Of a stretch of DNA of 64,000 nt, positions 35,167 to 44,695 are shown piece after piece. Numbering within the stretch: position 1 is the first letter of the stretch; every line of letters starts with the position of its first letter. This stretch comes from Desulfoscipio sp. XC116 (GTDB lineage Bacteria; Bacillota; Desulfotomaculia; Desulfotomaculales; Desulfallaceae), in the NCBI RefSeq assembly GCF_039851975.1, contig NZ_CP156660.1, forward strand, positions 1,803,035-1,867,034. Reading direction: 5' to 3'. The notes below the pieces were generated by a model that saw nothing but the letters and a program-made list of their open reading frames with translations, did no database searches and had not been told where the DNA came from. A program made the position numbers and the translations under genes.

Positions 35167-35684
35167 TATGATGAGCCCTCCTTGTCAACTGTTTCTATAC
35201 CCAAAGCGAGTTTGATATCATTGTGCGATGCAGTTAACGCCTGCAAGCCCAGCAATAGCCCCCCTAATGGTATGAGCATTTGGGGAATGTAAGAGGGTAT
35301 GTTAATAACACCACCAGTCATGGAGCCTGCAGTAAAAGATTCAATGCATAAAACACCACCAGTCCACATAAAAACCCCACAAAGAAGATATGTCAGTGAA
35401 GAAGTGCAAAGATCAACAATGCCTCTTATTCTAGGGGAAAATTTATTATAGAAAATATCCACTCTCACATGTTGTTTTTCCAGTAATGCATACCCCCCGG
35501 CCAATAAGGCAACTGTAGAACTTATATAACAGTTAAGAGCAAAAGCCCACTGGACCGAATAGTTTATTGTGGAACGCAAAATTACATCAACGGTAATCAA
35601 GAAACCCATAAATAAAATTAAGGCACCGCATATCCACATAGCACAATGGTTTATTTCGGAGATCATTTTTGCAAAAAGGTTCAT
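35166..35684 (-). CDS. dctQ: TRAP transporter small membrane subunit
   Basis: A 172-residue protein with four hydrophobic helices (about 15-35, 50-72, 90-112 and 130-152) and the DctQ motifs DVILRSTINYSVQWA and EKQHVRVDIFYN. It pairs with DctM in the membrane. GAGGAGG precedes the ATG. Position between dctP and dctM is standard. Confidence 0.92.
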   Translation of the reverse strand: MNLFAKMISEINHCAMWICGALILFMGFLITVDVILRSTINYSVQWAFALNCYISSTVALLAGGYALLEKQHVRVDIFYNKFSPRIRGIVDLCTSSLTYLLCGVFMWTGGVLCIESFTAGSMTGGVINIPSYIPQMLIPLGGLLLGLQALTASHNDIKLALGIETVDKEGSS

Positions 35685-35751
35685 TAGCTTTCCTCCTCTT
35701 TTGTGAAGAGACAGGGCCGAAACCCTGTCTCTTCATGCGGACTTGCATTTA

Positions 35752-36849
35752 CTATTGGGCCAGCCATCTTTCTTCCCATGCTTTCGATTCGGGATTTTCG
35801 GTTTCCCACTGTTCAAGGTCTTCTTTTAAGATCTTGACCATTTCCGCGGTAGTTGCGTTTCTGGCAGCGTACTCATTCCATAGAGGCGTGGCTGATGCTC
35901 TAAATTTCTCGAATTCCTCTTTCTTTAGCTTAGTTACTGTTACACCTTTTTCATTGCAAATATCCAATATTGAATCGGTGAGTCTTTCGGAACCTTGAAT
36001 GGCTTCCTTTTCGATTTCCATCGCTATTTCTTCAATAGCCTTCTGATATTCCTCCGGTAACTTATTCCATGCTTCTTCGTTAACTAAAACATAGCACAGG
36101 AATGGGTCGATAAATCCTGGCAAAGTTAAATGCTTTGCCACCTCGTAAAATTTATAAGTATCAATGCTGTATAACACATAAATAGTTCCGTCCATAGTGC
36201 CCCTCATCATAGCTTCATATTGCTCGGAGGGCGCAACATTGATGGGTGTAACTCCCATTTCCTTGAACCAGGTTGGCCACATGGTAGACCCCATGCGCAA
36301 TTTGGTGCCTTTCATGTCGTCAAATGTTTTAATTGGTTCAGTAGAAATTAGGCCTTCAATGCTAACCGGCCAGTAAAATAATAATTTTGCTCCCTGTTTA
36401 TGATAAGCCTCTTCAAACATATCGCCGATCTTAGTTTCACGCATCACGTGTATGGCATGTTTGTGACCTTTACTCCAGAAGGGCAGCCAGATAACATCGG
36501 ATTCGGGAACAGTTCCTCCCCAATAAGAAGTTGAGCTTTCCATATCGCTAACGCCCCTCTTTAATGAATCCAAGGCCTGCTCAGTGGAAGACAACTGGCT
36601 ATTATAATAAATTTTAATATTTACCTGCCCGTTCGTGGCTTCTTTAACGCGCTCTGCAAATTTTTCATGGGCTATATACTTTGATTCCCACTCATATGCA
36701 GGCGGAGGATAAGGGCAATTTAAATTAAGGGTATAGGTTTTGCCGGTTGCCTTATCACCGTCGACATTTTCATTGGAACCACCGCAACCTGTTGTGAACA
36801 GGGCAGCCACCATCAATACGATAATTGCAAGCATTAATCTTTTATGCAC
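35752..36849 (-). CDS. dctP: TRAP transporter solute-binding lipoprotein
   Basis: A 365-residue extracytoplasmic binding protein. A lipoprotein signal ends in TTGCGG (Cys about 22). The body is of the DctP fold with HEKFAERVKEATNGQVNIKIYYNSQL, DMKGTKLRMG (the conserved Arg that holds the substrate carboxylate) and WPTWFKEMGVTPI. Ligand unknown, but an organic acid is expected. Start GTG 36849 lies nine bases behind AGGAGG. First gene of an operon that continues with dctQ, dctM and the CoA-transferase; a sigma-54 promoter lies upstream. Confidence 0.94.
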   Translation of the reverse strand: MHKRLMLAIIVLMVAALFTTGCGGSNENVDGDKATGKTYTLNLNCPYPPPAYEWESKYIAHEKFAERVKEATNGQVNIKIYYNSQLSSTEQALDSLKRGVSDMESSTSYWGGTVPESDVIWLPFWSKGHKHAIHVMRETKIGDMFEEAYHKQGAKLLFYWPVSIEGLISTEPIKTFDDMKGTKLRMGSTMWPTWFKEMGVTPINVAPSEQYEAMMRGTMDGTIYVLYSIDTYKFYEVAKHLTLPGFIDPFLCYVLVNEEAWNKLPEEYQKAIEEIAMEIEKEAIQGSERLTDSILDICNEKGVTVTKLKKEEFEKFRASATPLWNEYAARNATTAEMVKILKEDLEQWETENPESKAWEERWLAQ

Positions 36850-36961
36850 TTACTTAGGCCTCCTTTACTAATAAAAATTTTTCTTGATCAATTCAACCAA
36901 ATAAAGTACCCTATTGACCTCCTCCCCCTGCCCGAATTATAGTACTTACCCGAAGAATAAA

Positions 36962-36977
36962 AGCAATTATCATGCCA
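36962..36977 (-). promoter_or_regulatory. sigma-54 promoter of the TRAP/CoA-transferase operon
   Basis: Minus strand TGGCAT-GATAA-TTGCT matches the -24/-12 consensus with one difference and lies about 113 bases before the dctP start. Further upstream, near 37070-37087, an ATTGCAATTTGCAAC palindrome and another TTGCAA at 37042 could be activator sites. Confidence 0.75.
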
Positions 36978-37097
36978 TTATTTTTAAATTTTTATATTTA
37001 CAAAAATCCTCAGAAAACTTAAACAAAGGGTTGATTTAATCTTGCAAATAATCTGATATTGATAAAAAATATTGCAATTTGCAACATATAAAGTTGT

Positions 37098-39023
37098 CTA
37101 TCGAAACACAGTCTCATCTATATCTTTTAATTTTCTCCATAAAGTAGTGCGGTGGGTACCGGTAATTTGAGAAATTTCTTTAATGCTGGCACCGGTGGAA
37201 AGCAAGTATTCAAGAATATCCCGTTCCATATCTTCCATTTTTCCTATCTTTATGGTAATGTTATTTTCATCCCCCGATGGGGCAGCATAGGTTTTTTTAA
37301 TTTTTTCATTGATTAACTGGATGATCAGCTCTTCTGCGCTTTGATTTCCCTCCATTAAAAGTATATATTTTTGTATTACGTTTTGCAGCTCTCTGACGTT
37401 GCCTGGCCAATCATACTTTTTTAATTTTTCTATAGCCATTGTAGTTAAAGGCGATACTTGTTTTTTCTCTTCATAACTAAACTGTTCAACCAAAAATTCC
37501 GCCAGTTGTTCTATATCGTCCTTCCTTTTGCGCAGTGGAGGTATATCCAGATTTAATACCTCCAGGCGGTGGAACAGATCGCTTCGAAACGTACCCCCTT
37601 TAACTGCTAAGCTCAATTCGTAGTTGGTGGCAGAAATAATTCTAACATCCACTGGGATAACTCTATCGCTGCCCAGCCGCATAATTTCCCGCTCTTGCAA
37701 AACACGCAACAGGCGGGCCTGGACAGGTAAAGTCATTTCGCCAATTTCGTCAAGGAATATGGTACCCCCATGCGCCATCTCAAATAATCCTGTTTTACCA
37801 CCTTTTTTAGCTCCTGTAAAGGCACCTTCCTCGTAGCCAAATAACTCGCTTTCCAATAAATTTTCAGGCAAAGCGGCGCAGTTTACAGCTACAAAAGGAC
37901 CGTCTCGCCTGGCACTGGCATTATGAATGCTTTGGGCAAATAATTCTTTGCCCGTGCCGCTCTCCCCGTATATCAGAACGGTAGCGTTAACGTTAGAATA
38001 TTTTTTAGCTCTGGCTATAGTTTGTAAAAGTTGATTGCTGTTGCCAATAAGATCTTCAAAGGTATGCTTGGCAAAAAGTCCTTTTTTAAATAACTGCCGT
38101 CTTAGATTTTGCTCCAATACCTGAATTCTATCTGCACCTTGGAATATTGTAACAGTACCCCTTGCTTTGTTTTCTAAAAATATGGGCATGCTGTTTATCC
38201 AAAATTGTTTACGTCCCACTTCTTTAAAAACCTCTGCATTATTTTTATCCCCATTACACAAAAGGCCTAACACAACAGATTCTCTTATGTTATTCAAATG
38301 ACGTCCCACAACAGTGCGGGCATCCATCTCTAAAAGGCTTTCGGCGGCATTATTCATAAAGACAATACGCTTATGCTCATCCATTATCAACACACCGTCG
38401 TTGGTTGATGCTAATACTGCCTTATAACGTTTGGAACGTTCTTGGTCCTGGCGTATACTCTGTACTAATTCCAAGGCATGTCTAATAGATCCATTAATGG
38501 CATCGTTGCCGGATTGCACCAATACGGCGTTTACACCGGATCTTTTAGCCATTTCGTAAACACATAAACCGGTGCTAACCACTACCTCGATATCCGACTT
38601 TAATATTATTGCCATCTGCTCATCCATCTCGTATATGTTGGTGTAAGGATAGCAATCTACTTGTATGTCCAGTATATTAGTTATGGTTTTAAATTCTGAA
38701 CTAAAATCTTGAGTCATATGGCCTAGAAAAGCAATTTTGCGTCCTATACCTTTGGCGATGTACAAAGCTTGCAATATATCAAATGAAGTTATTTCTATTA
38801 GAACAACAGGTAAGGATAGTGCTTTTTTAATTTTTTTACCCGTTACTCCCCGACTAATAATCACATCTACACCTTCATGTTCAAATTGGTAGGCAATGGA
38901 TACCCCTTCCTCTAGAATTCCCTCCCTGACCTCTAAATCAAGCCCCATTTCATTCGCTGCTCTGGTTATTAGCTCGGACATTTCCGGATAAGTGGAAACC
39001 ACCCCTATTTTGATATCCTTCAT
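37098..39023 (-). CDS. PrpR-like sigma-54-dependent transcriptional activator
   Basis: A 641-residue enhancer-binding protein. Residues 1-200 form a PrpR_N sensor domain (VDVIISRGVTGKKI, GRKIAFLGHM), which in propionate regulators binds the inducer. A PAS domain follows (about 205-310, DGVLIMDEHKRIVFMNNAAE), then the AAA+ domain with Walker A GESGTGKE (about 354), the sigma-54 contact loop GAFTGA (about 402) and FLDEIGE, and a C-terminal Fis-type helix-turn-helix (IKEISQITGTHRTTLWRKL). It lies next to two sigma-54 promoters that drive acid uptake and beta-oxidation and is their likely activator. Confidence 0.93.
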   Translation of the reverse strand: MKDIKIGVVSTYPEMSELITRAANEMGLDLEVREGILEEGVSIAYQFEHEGVDVIISRGVTGKKIKKALSLPVVLIEITSFDILQALYIAKGIGRKIAFLGHMTQDFSSEFKTITNILDIQVDCYPYTNIYEMDEQMAIILKSDIEVVVSTGLCVYEMAKRSGVNAVLVQSGNDAINGSIRHALELVQSIRQDQERSKRYKAVLASTNDGVLIMDEHKRIVFMNNAAESLLEMDARTVVGRHLNNIRESVVLGLLCNGDKNNAEVFKEVGRKQFWINSMPIFLENKARGTVTIFQGADRIQVLEQNLRRQLFKKGLFAKHTFEDLIGNSNQLLQTIARAKKYSNVNATVLIYGESGTGKELFAQSIHNASARRDGPFVAVNCAALPENLLESELFGYEEGAFTGAKKGGKTGLFEMAHGGTIFLDEIGEMTLPVQARLLRVLQEREIMRLGSDRVIPVDVRIISATNYELSLAVKGGTFRSDLFHRLEVLNLDIPPLRKRKDDIEQLAEFLVEQFSYEEKKQVSPLTTMAIEKLKKYDWPGNVRELQNVIQKYILLMEGNQSAEELIIQLINEKIKKTYAAPSGDENNITIKIGKMEDMERDILEYLLSTGASIKEISQITGTHRTTLWRKLKDIDETVFR

Positions 39024-39159
39024 AAAGATAAAATCCCCCCAGTTTTTAAATTATAGATAACATTAATTTAGATGTTGACGTTTTTTTAATTTTTCTAAAC
39101 TTTCTATAATTCTAGCATTAAGTAATTGCTGGGACAATATTAGATAAATCAGACTTATT

Positions 39160-40560
39160 CTAACTATAAAAAATATTTAACAATAAGGGTAATGCCGCAA
39201 TTAACAGTGCCATTATTCCAGTAAACAACCAGTTGGCACGTGCTATTTCAAATGATGACTTTTGCGCTAGTCCGGACATAATTAAAGTAACACCCGTAAA
39301 CGGTGATATAATCACGCTGGTGGCCCATCCACCCACCAGTACCAGGGCGAGCTGGATTGGGGTGAGGCCCAACATGTCAGGCTTTAATGAAGCACAGTAG
39401 GCCATCACAGTTACCATAGGGGTAACCCCTAAAACAGCTAAAAATACTATGGACGCCAGTATGCCCAAACATAAAAAATACTCATTGTGAAAACCGATCC
39501 CACTTATAAACATGGACATTTTATCTCCGGCATCGGAACTTAAAAGCGCTGTGGCCAAAAACCCCGCTCCCATGAAAATAATTATTTCCGAAGTGAACCT
39601 GGGCAAAATATTATCCCCGTAGTCCAGGTAAGCTTTAGGTATTGCTTTCACCCGACCCAGCATGCTCAACCATAACATGGGATATACAAACGCCAGCAAA
39701 GGCACGGCATCCAGTACGGGTATCGATGTCCGAGTAGCAATGTAAATTATGATGCCGATAAAGGTTATACAGAAGATGATCAGCTCTAATAATTTTTTAG
39801 TGTCTATATCATTGCCCCTGGAAGAATTATCTGTCGTGATGCCGTTACTTTTATTATAGAAAAGAATATGTACCAACCAGCCCACCAGCAGGCTAAAAAT
39901 GGTCAGGAAAATACCGTAACGGGCAAATTCCGTCCAGGAAAGTCCCAGGTAATAAGTTACAACACCAACCGAAACCATATTGGGTGACCAGTAGATAGAA
40001 GAAGAAAAACCTTTCAGAATGGACGCAGGAACGGAATTAAATACCTGTGGCAATTTGCCGCGCACAATTAACTGGTATACAACAGGCATTGCACCCATGT
40101 TCATCAACGCTCCAAAAAAATGAGTGAGTAGTGCGGGAACCCAATAGATCCGGTGCCAACCGTTCATATACCGGCTTGCTAATGAATCCAGCACACCGTA
40201 ATAATCGCCGTATTTAAGGGGCATACCAAAGACTGGCACCAGCAATAGCAATGCAATCAAATTACAATTATTAATTAAGCCTGTTTTCCAAATTGCCAAA
40301 CCAGCCCCGTTGGATGCCATAATACCAGCCCCGACTAAAAACAATACTGAAGCTACTACCCGGGCATTACCCTTTATAAATGGGAGACAGACCGTTAGGC
40401 AGGTTAAACAAATAATGCTTAATATATCGTTCTTAAAAGATAGATCAATAAACGCACTAATCAGATAAACAAATGCCACGCTTGCGCACAGTATAGTCCT
40501 GAACCTTAATAAATGGAAATTATTTTTTGGTTGCATTTTCCTTATGGTAACTGCTTTCAT
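39160..40560 (-). CDS. polytopic membrane protein, probable transporter of unknown substrate
   Basis: A protein of 466 residues with ten or more hydrophobic helices and short loops. I see no diagnostic family signature, but the symmetrical arrangement with GAGIMASNGAGLAIW in the first half and GGWATSVIISPFTGVTLIM in the second resembles ion-transporter-superfamily carriers for di- and tricarboxylates (GATS-like hairpin segments). GGAG AAAATA ATG sets start 40560; an ATG at 40572 overlaps the site. It lies between the sigma-54 activator and a chemoreceptor-like gene, so a role in handling organic acids is plausible. Confidence 0.6.
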   Translation of the reverse strand: MKAVTIRKMQPKNNFHLLRFRTILCASVAFVYLISAFIDLSFKNDILSIICLTCLTVCLPFIKGNARVVASVLFLVGAGIMASNGAGLAIWKTGLINNCNLIALLLLVPVFGMPLKYGDYYGVLDSLASRYMNGWHRIYWVPALLTHFFGALMNMGAMPVVYQLIVRGKLPQVFNSVPASILKGFSSSIYWSPNMVSVGVVTYYLGLSWTEFARYGIFLTIFSLLVGWLVHILFYNKSNGITTDNSSRGNDIDTKKLLELIIFCITFIGIIIYIATRTSIPVLDAVPLLAFVYPMLWLSMLGRVKAIPKAYLDYGDNILPRFTSEIIIFMGAGFLATALLSSDAGDKMSMFISGIGFHNEYFLCLGILASIVFLAVLGVTPMVTVMAYCASLKPDMLGLTPIQLALVLVGGWATSVIISPFTGVTLIMSGLAQKSSFEIARANWLFTGIMALLIAALPLLLNIFYS

Positions 40561-40742
40561 TATTTTCTCCATGTTTTATGTATTGCATATTTTAGGTAGC
40601 ATTACTTTTAATATACAGGCTATTGAAAATATTGAAACATTTATTGATGCAAAAAGCTACATTTAAGGTTTCATTTTTCAACCAATTTCCAGTTTCCATC
40701 CACTCTTCTATAATTGAAGGTATCCAAGGTTGTGCTCAGATT

Positions 40743-41693
40743 TTAGTTCACATCATAATCCTTGGCCACGTCACTTAATTCCTTGGCGGTTTTCTGTATG
40801 TTATGCAATGATCTATTTATGCTTTCAATTGATTCCACATGAGACTCTGAAACTGTTAAGATTTCTTCCGAGTGGCTGGATAAAAGATCAATCTTTTCTT
40901 GTATGCTCTTTAGTTTATTATTTATTTCCTTTAATGAACCAGATGTTTTGGCCGCCAATTTCCTGATCTCCTCTGCCACTACATTGAACCCCTTGCCCAT
41001 ATCTCCCGCTCTGGCTGCTTCTATGGCTGCGTTTAAACCCAATAAGTGTGTTTGTTTTGTTACCTCATCAAGCAGTTCCAAAATATCATCCATGTTTATA
41101 GCTTCCTTGTTAATTATATCAGTATTCTCAGCCAGTTCTGAGGCACCGGCCGCTAACTGCTGCGAGGCCGCCACCATATTTGTTGTATTACCGACAATTC
41201 CCTTAATCGCATCGTTTAATTCAGCAGACATCTTTTCGAGCTTTTCTTGCCGAATGGTTAAAGTTATGGTTACCATTGAACCAATAACTTCGCCCCCGGG
41301 ATTTTTGATTGGTATAGCCACGGCGAGATATGGCTGGCCGTACAATGAAGACGGAATTAGCATAGCCACCCTTCTTCCCTCTTTCATGGCCCTGTCGGTG
41401 GAACTCCCGGGTCTAACCGGATCCCCGATTTTCACACCTAACTTGGATACATTACTAGGTATCACGAAAATAAATTTTTCCTTGGCGGTAATAGCCCTGC
41501 TAACATTGGCCCCGTATAAATCAAAAAAGTAAGGAGCAGCTTTTATTAACTCATTTAACAGTTGTTGATTAACAGTTTTACTATCCACCTGTGGTGACTT
41601 GGTAAATTCCTTTGCATTCCGAACCGTATCAGGATTATTACCCGTGGTATAGTGTTGTTGCTTTTCAGTATTTTTCTTTAAATTAAAAAACAT
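40743..41693 (-). CDS. soluble methyl-accepting chemotaxis-like protein
   Basis: A 316-residue protein without membrane helices. An N-terminal sensory region (about 40-150) resembles a cache/PAS-like fold with [23 protein letters not shown]. It is followed by a short coiled coil and a trimmed MCP signalling hairpin whose tip reads [41 protein letters not shown]. The signalling domain is shorter than that of full receptors and has no clear methylation helices. It could couple to CheA/CheW or act as an independent signal protein. No other chemotaxis gene is in the window. Confidence 0.8.
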   Translation of the reverse strand: MFFNLKKNTEKQQHYTTGNNPDTVRNAKEFTKSPQVDSKTVNQQLLNELIKAAPYFFDLYGANVSRAITAKEKFIFVIPSNVSKLGVKIGDPVRPGSSTDRAMKEGRRVAMLIPSSLYGQPYLAVAIPIKNPGGEVIGSMVTITLTIRQEKLEKMSAELNDAIKGIVGNTTNMVAASQQLAAGASELAENTDIINKEAINMDDILELLDEVTKQTHLLGLNAAIEAARAGDMGKGFNVVAEEIRKLAAKTSGSLKEINNKLKSIQEKIDLLSSHSEEILTVSESHVESIESINRSLHNIQKTAKELSDVAKDYDVN

Positions 41694-41757
41694 ATGTTAT
41701 ACCACCTTTAACTTTTTGTATTTACCTATTATTTGCCTATTATTTACCTGTATTAAT

Positions 41758-41773
41758 AGCAAAAGATATTCCA
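41758..41773 (-). promoter_or_regulatory. possible weak sigma-54 promoter of the chemoreceptor-like gene
   Basis: TGGAAT-ATCTT-TTGCT on the minus strand keeps the GG and GC pairs at correct spacing but deviates in the -24 box. It lies 65 bases before the start codon. Confidence 0.35.
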
Positions 41774-41968
41774 GTTGTTGTTTTAGTTTTTGATAAGATA
41801 AAAAAAGATAATAGCAGTTTTTGGTAACTGCCACGGCGCGTTTGCATCGGCAAGTGGCAAAAGCCGACAATTCCATTCATAGGAGTTCAGATTTCATGGC
41901 TCGTATTAGCCCAAAATTAACTTTTTCGGGTCATATTTTTCATAAAAATCAACTCCACCCCTAAACAC

Positions 41969-42009
41969 AAAAAGCCCGCCACCCTAATGTTTTCAAGGGC
42001 TGCGGGCCT
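41969..42009 (-). terminator. terminator of the toxin-antitoxin operon
   Basis: Minus strand: GCCCGC-AGCCCT pairs with AGGGTGGCGGGC around a 10-base loop and continues into TTTTTGTG. It lies about 75 bases after the toxin stop. The remaining gap 41694-42083 contains no supported gene. Confidence 0.7.
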
Positions 42010-42083
42010 TATTGCAAAAATGAAATATGTGTTATTAGTACAAAATAGATGCACGTCTTTAGAAATCAAAGAAAGTACAACCG

Positions 42084-42398
42084 TCATAGAATATGTCTCC
42101 AATTGCGTCTTGCATAGAGAATTCTCTCTATATCAACGATTTTTAATTTTTCGTCTATGGTGAAAAAAACAATATAATTTTTAACGAGCAACTTGTGATA
42201 TCCTAGCATGGCAAGCCGTTCATCAACTACGCAAGGGCATTTTTGCGGCATGACCACTAACCCACCGATGGCTTCTTCAATGATCTCCATCATTTTCAAT
42301 GCAGTTATGGGCGCCGCTAGTTGTGCGGAAATATATTGAACAATGTTGCGCAGGTCATTCTCAGCAGGTTCTGATACGTCAACCCTATATCTTTCCAT
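42084..42398 (-). CDS. RelE/ParE-family toxin
   Basis: A 104-residue protein of the ParE/RelE fold: MERYRVDVSEPAENDLRNIVQYI, then a central hairpin and LVKNYIVFFTIDEKLKIVDIERILYARRNW with the typical C-terminal strand and Arg residues. The family either poisons DNA gyrase (ParE) or cleaves mRNA on ribosomes (RelE); sequence alone does not decide. It overlaps the antitoxin gene by 14 bases, as in type II toxin-antitoxin operons. Confidence 0.88.
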   Translation of the reverse strand: MERYRVDVSEPAENDLRNIVQYISAQLAAPITALKMMEIIEEAIGGLVVMPQKCPCVVDERLAMLGYHKLLVKNYIVFFTIDEKLKIVDIERILYARRNWRHIL

Positions 42399-42657
42399 CA
42401 GCTATCTCCTGCCGAATGTCTTTTATGACATCTTCAAGCGGACGCTTCCTGCCCTCTATTATGGCTGCTTTTCCCTCATCAAGCAGGCGGTAAAGTTCAA
42501 GTTTGCCATTGAGCATTTCATATGTCTCAATGCTCATAACGGCCAAATCACCCCGCCCGTTTTTGGTAATATAGACAGGCTCTCTGTTTTCATGACAGAA
42601 TGTTGAAATTTCGTTATAATTATTCCTTAAATCCGTGCTGGATTTAATATTTGGCAT
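42385..42657 (-). CDS. Phd/YefM-family antitoxin
   Basis: A 90-residue antitoxin. The N-terminal Phd/YefM DNA-binding part reads IKSSTDLRNNYNEISTFCHENREPVYITKNGRGD, with a following VMSIETYEML helix; the C-terminus is a charged toxin-binding tail. GAGGAGG lies eight bases before ATG 42657. The IS66 insertion at 42685 begins only 27 bases upstream, so the native promoter (found at 45566-45594) is now 2.9 kb away. Expression must come through the IS or from a promoter in its end. Confidence 0.88.
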   Translation of the reverse strand: MPNIKSSTDLRNNYNEISTFCHENREPVYITKNGRGDLAVMSIETYEMLNGKLELYRLLDEGKAAIIEGRKRPLEDVIKDIRQEIADGKI

Positions 42658-42736
42658 AAAATCAGCCTCCTCATCTAACCTAAAGTAAGCGTCAAACCAA
42701 TTGACGCCTTGACCAATGCCGACTCGTATTAAGCGG

Positions 42737-43018
42737 TTACAGGAACCCTTCATCACTGATGTCAACGACATCCAGAAACTGCTTCCGAATGTGTCTTCGG
42801 AATGCTTCATCGCTGAGGCGCTCGCCTTTATAAACACCGTCTTCCACCAGGCGATCGTCAATCAATCTTGCAAATTCCTCGTCTTCACGGGCCATTTTTT
42901 GGTAGCGCTGTTGTACTTCATGGGGGAAATCCAGTTGGAAATCCAGACGACTTATGTTGCCTTTGAGGAACGCTTCGACCATATCGAGAACCATGTCAAT
43001 GTTACTTCGTTTTTTCAT
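42737..43018 (-). CDS. IS66 accessory protein (93 aa), copy 1
   Basis: A small charged protein encoded at the end of the IS, overlapping the tnpC stop. It begins MKKRSNIDMVLDMVEAFLKG and is helical, with a DEEFARLIDDRLVEDGVYKG segment. A GAGAGGAG site precedes its ATG. It is present in both copies of the IS, so it belongs to the element; its function in transposition is unknown to me. Confidence 0.7.
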   Translation of the reverse strand: MKKRSNIDMVLDMVEAFLKGNISRLDFQLDFPHEVQQRYQKMAREDEEFARLIDDRLVEDGVYKGERLSDEAFRRHIRKQFLDVVDISDEGFL

Positions 43019-44627
43019 GGTAACTCCTCTCGTTTAAGCCTGGCGGGACTTTGCACGTCTCCGGCGCGTTCCAGGGCAGCAGCAGCTCTAACTGTTTCGG
43101 GTCGCCGAGATCCATGTTAGGTGCCGCGTCAAAAACATAGCTCAGAAAGCGGTGGGGATCCAATCCGTTTTCCTTCGCCGTCTCAATGAGGCTGAACATG
43201 ACGGCGCTGCCTTGCGCCCCTTTCGGTGTATTGGCAAACAAAAAGTTCTTCCGGTCAATGACAAACGGTTTGATGCTGCGTTCCGCTCGGTTGTTGCTGA
43301 ACTCCAGCCGCCCGTCCAGGAGATAATTTGTTAGCCAGGACCACTGCTCCTGCAGGTAATAGATGGCTTTGCCAATCGCGGATTTCGGTGCGGTTTTATG
43401 GGCTCTCAGCCACGCCGAAAAGGCTTCAAGCATTGGTTTTGCCAGTTCCTGACGTTTCTCATAGCGTCTTTCCGTCGGGCAGGCCGCCAATTGTTTTTCA
43501 AGGTCAAACAGTGCGTCGCAATAGCGTTTTCCGCGCAGGGCTAAAGACCCCCCCCGGTCTTTTTCCGGGAGAGCTTTCAGGGCTTCATTAAATTTTCGTC
43601 GGGCATGAGCCCAGCAGCCTACCACAGTGATCGAACCCGGCAGATTGTGATAGCCGCTGTACCCGTCCGTATGCAAATATCCGGAGAAACCTTTTAGAAA
43701 CTCGGCCGGGCGGCGGGCTTTTCGATCCGGTTGGTATTCATACAGGATAATCGGCTGTCCGGTATCTCCGCTGGTCCGGTATAGCCACATGTAGCTCTTG
43801 GACTGAGCGGATTTCCCCGGCTCCCGCAGCACTTGCAGAGTGGTTTCATCACCATGCAGCACTTGCCGGGCGCAAAGCCTGCGATGCAGTTCATGGTAGA
43901 TGGGCTCCAGCCAATCTGCAGTGCTTTTCAGCACCCAGTTGGATAACGTTTGGCGCGACAGTGTTATCCCCTGGCGCTGAAAAGATTTCTCTTGCCGGTA
44001 TAGCGGGGCTCCCATGACAAATTTCTGCGTGATGATGTGCGCTACCGCCTCCGGTGAGGCAAAGCTCCCTTTGATGACGTTGTTTCTTTGGGGCGTTCTG
44101 AGCACGGGGACTTCTGTGCCGGTTTTTTCGCAGGTTCGGCAGGCGTAGGTATAATAGATATCTTCCAGGATCACCGCGCTGGCCGGAATGATTTTTAGCC
44201 TCCGCTGCACGGTCTTTCCAATAATTTGCAGTTCGTCGTTGCAGACCGGGCAGGTGCGCTCTTGATCCGGCAGAAAATGCTCGGTGGTTTCGACGGGCAG
44301 GTTCTCAGGCAGGCTGTCCTTCGTTTCCCGTCGCTTCTTGCGAACGTGGGGTTTTACATCGGTTAACTCCGGTTCCGGCACAGCTTCGTCCGCGAAGAGT
44401 TCCGCTTCATTAAATAGGTTCGGCTGCTCCCAGCCGTCATATTGGCTCTGTTCGGACGAAGACCCAAAACGTTTTTGCCGGGCCAGGCGCAGTTGCTCCA
44501 GAAACCATTCTACTTGACGTGACAATTCGGCGTTTTGGGTCTTTAGTGCAAGATATTCATTGTATTCTGTGCGCGAAATCGTCACGATTTCGGCGCTGTC
44601 TTTAACGGTTTCAGGCACGTTTTTCAT
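43002..44627 (-). CDS. tnpC: IS66 transposase TnpC, copy 1
   Basis: A 541-residue DDE transposase of the IS66 family. N-terminal leucine-zipper-like region (LALKTQNAELSRQVEWFLEQL), a zinc-finger region with CPVCN and CRTC, then the catalytic domain with GDETTLQVL, HTDGYSGYHNL and WAHARRKF, and the C-terminal SNNRAERSIKPFVIDRKNF carrying the Glu. All parts are intact, so the element should be active. Confidence 0.95.
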   Translation of the reverse strand: MKNVPETVKDSAEIVTISRTEYNEYLALKTQNAELSRQVEWFLEQLRLARQKRFGSSSEQSQYDGWEQPNLFNEAELFADEAVPEPELTDVKPHVRKKRRETKDSLPENLPVETTEHFLPDQERTCPVCNDELQIIGKTVQRRLKIIPASAVILEDIYYTYACRTCEKTGTEVPVLRTPQRNNVIKGSFASPEAVAHIITQKFVMGAPLYRQEKSFQRQGITLSRQTLSNWVLKSTADWLEPIYHELHRRLCARQVLHGDETTLQVLREPGKSAQSKSYMWLYRTSGDTGQPIILYEYQPDRKARRPAEFLKGFSGYLHTDGYSGYHNLPGSITVVGCWAHARRKFNEALKALPEKDRGGSLALRGKRYCDALFDLEKQLAACPTERRYEKRQELAKPMLEAFSAWLRAHKTAPKSAIGKAIYYLQEQWSWLTNYLLDGRLEFSNNRAERSIKPFVIDRKNFLFANTPKGAQGSAVMFSLIETAKENGLDPHRFLSYVFDAAPNMDLGDPKQLELLLPWNAPETCKVPPGLNERSYHEKTK

Positions 44628-44695
44628 GCTTGAATTATACCATATTTTGCTGCGAAAAACAATGAAAAACCCCGTATTTTCAAGGCTTCCCGGCT

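Noticed and set aside
40903-41532. 209-codon plus-strand frame opposite the chemoreceptor-like gene
   Set aside because: Ser/Ala-rich shadow of the MCP coiled coil; no start site.
41917-42102. 61-codon minus-strand frame after the toxin gene
   Set aside because: It overlaps the toxin end and spans the operon terminator; no ribosome-binding site.
42658-42861. N-terminal extension of the antitoxin frame into IS66
   Set aside because: The extension crosses the IS end and TSD; the true start is ATG 42657 with GAGGAGG.
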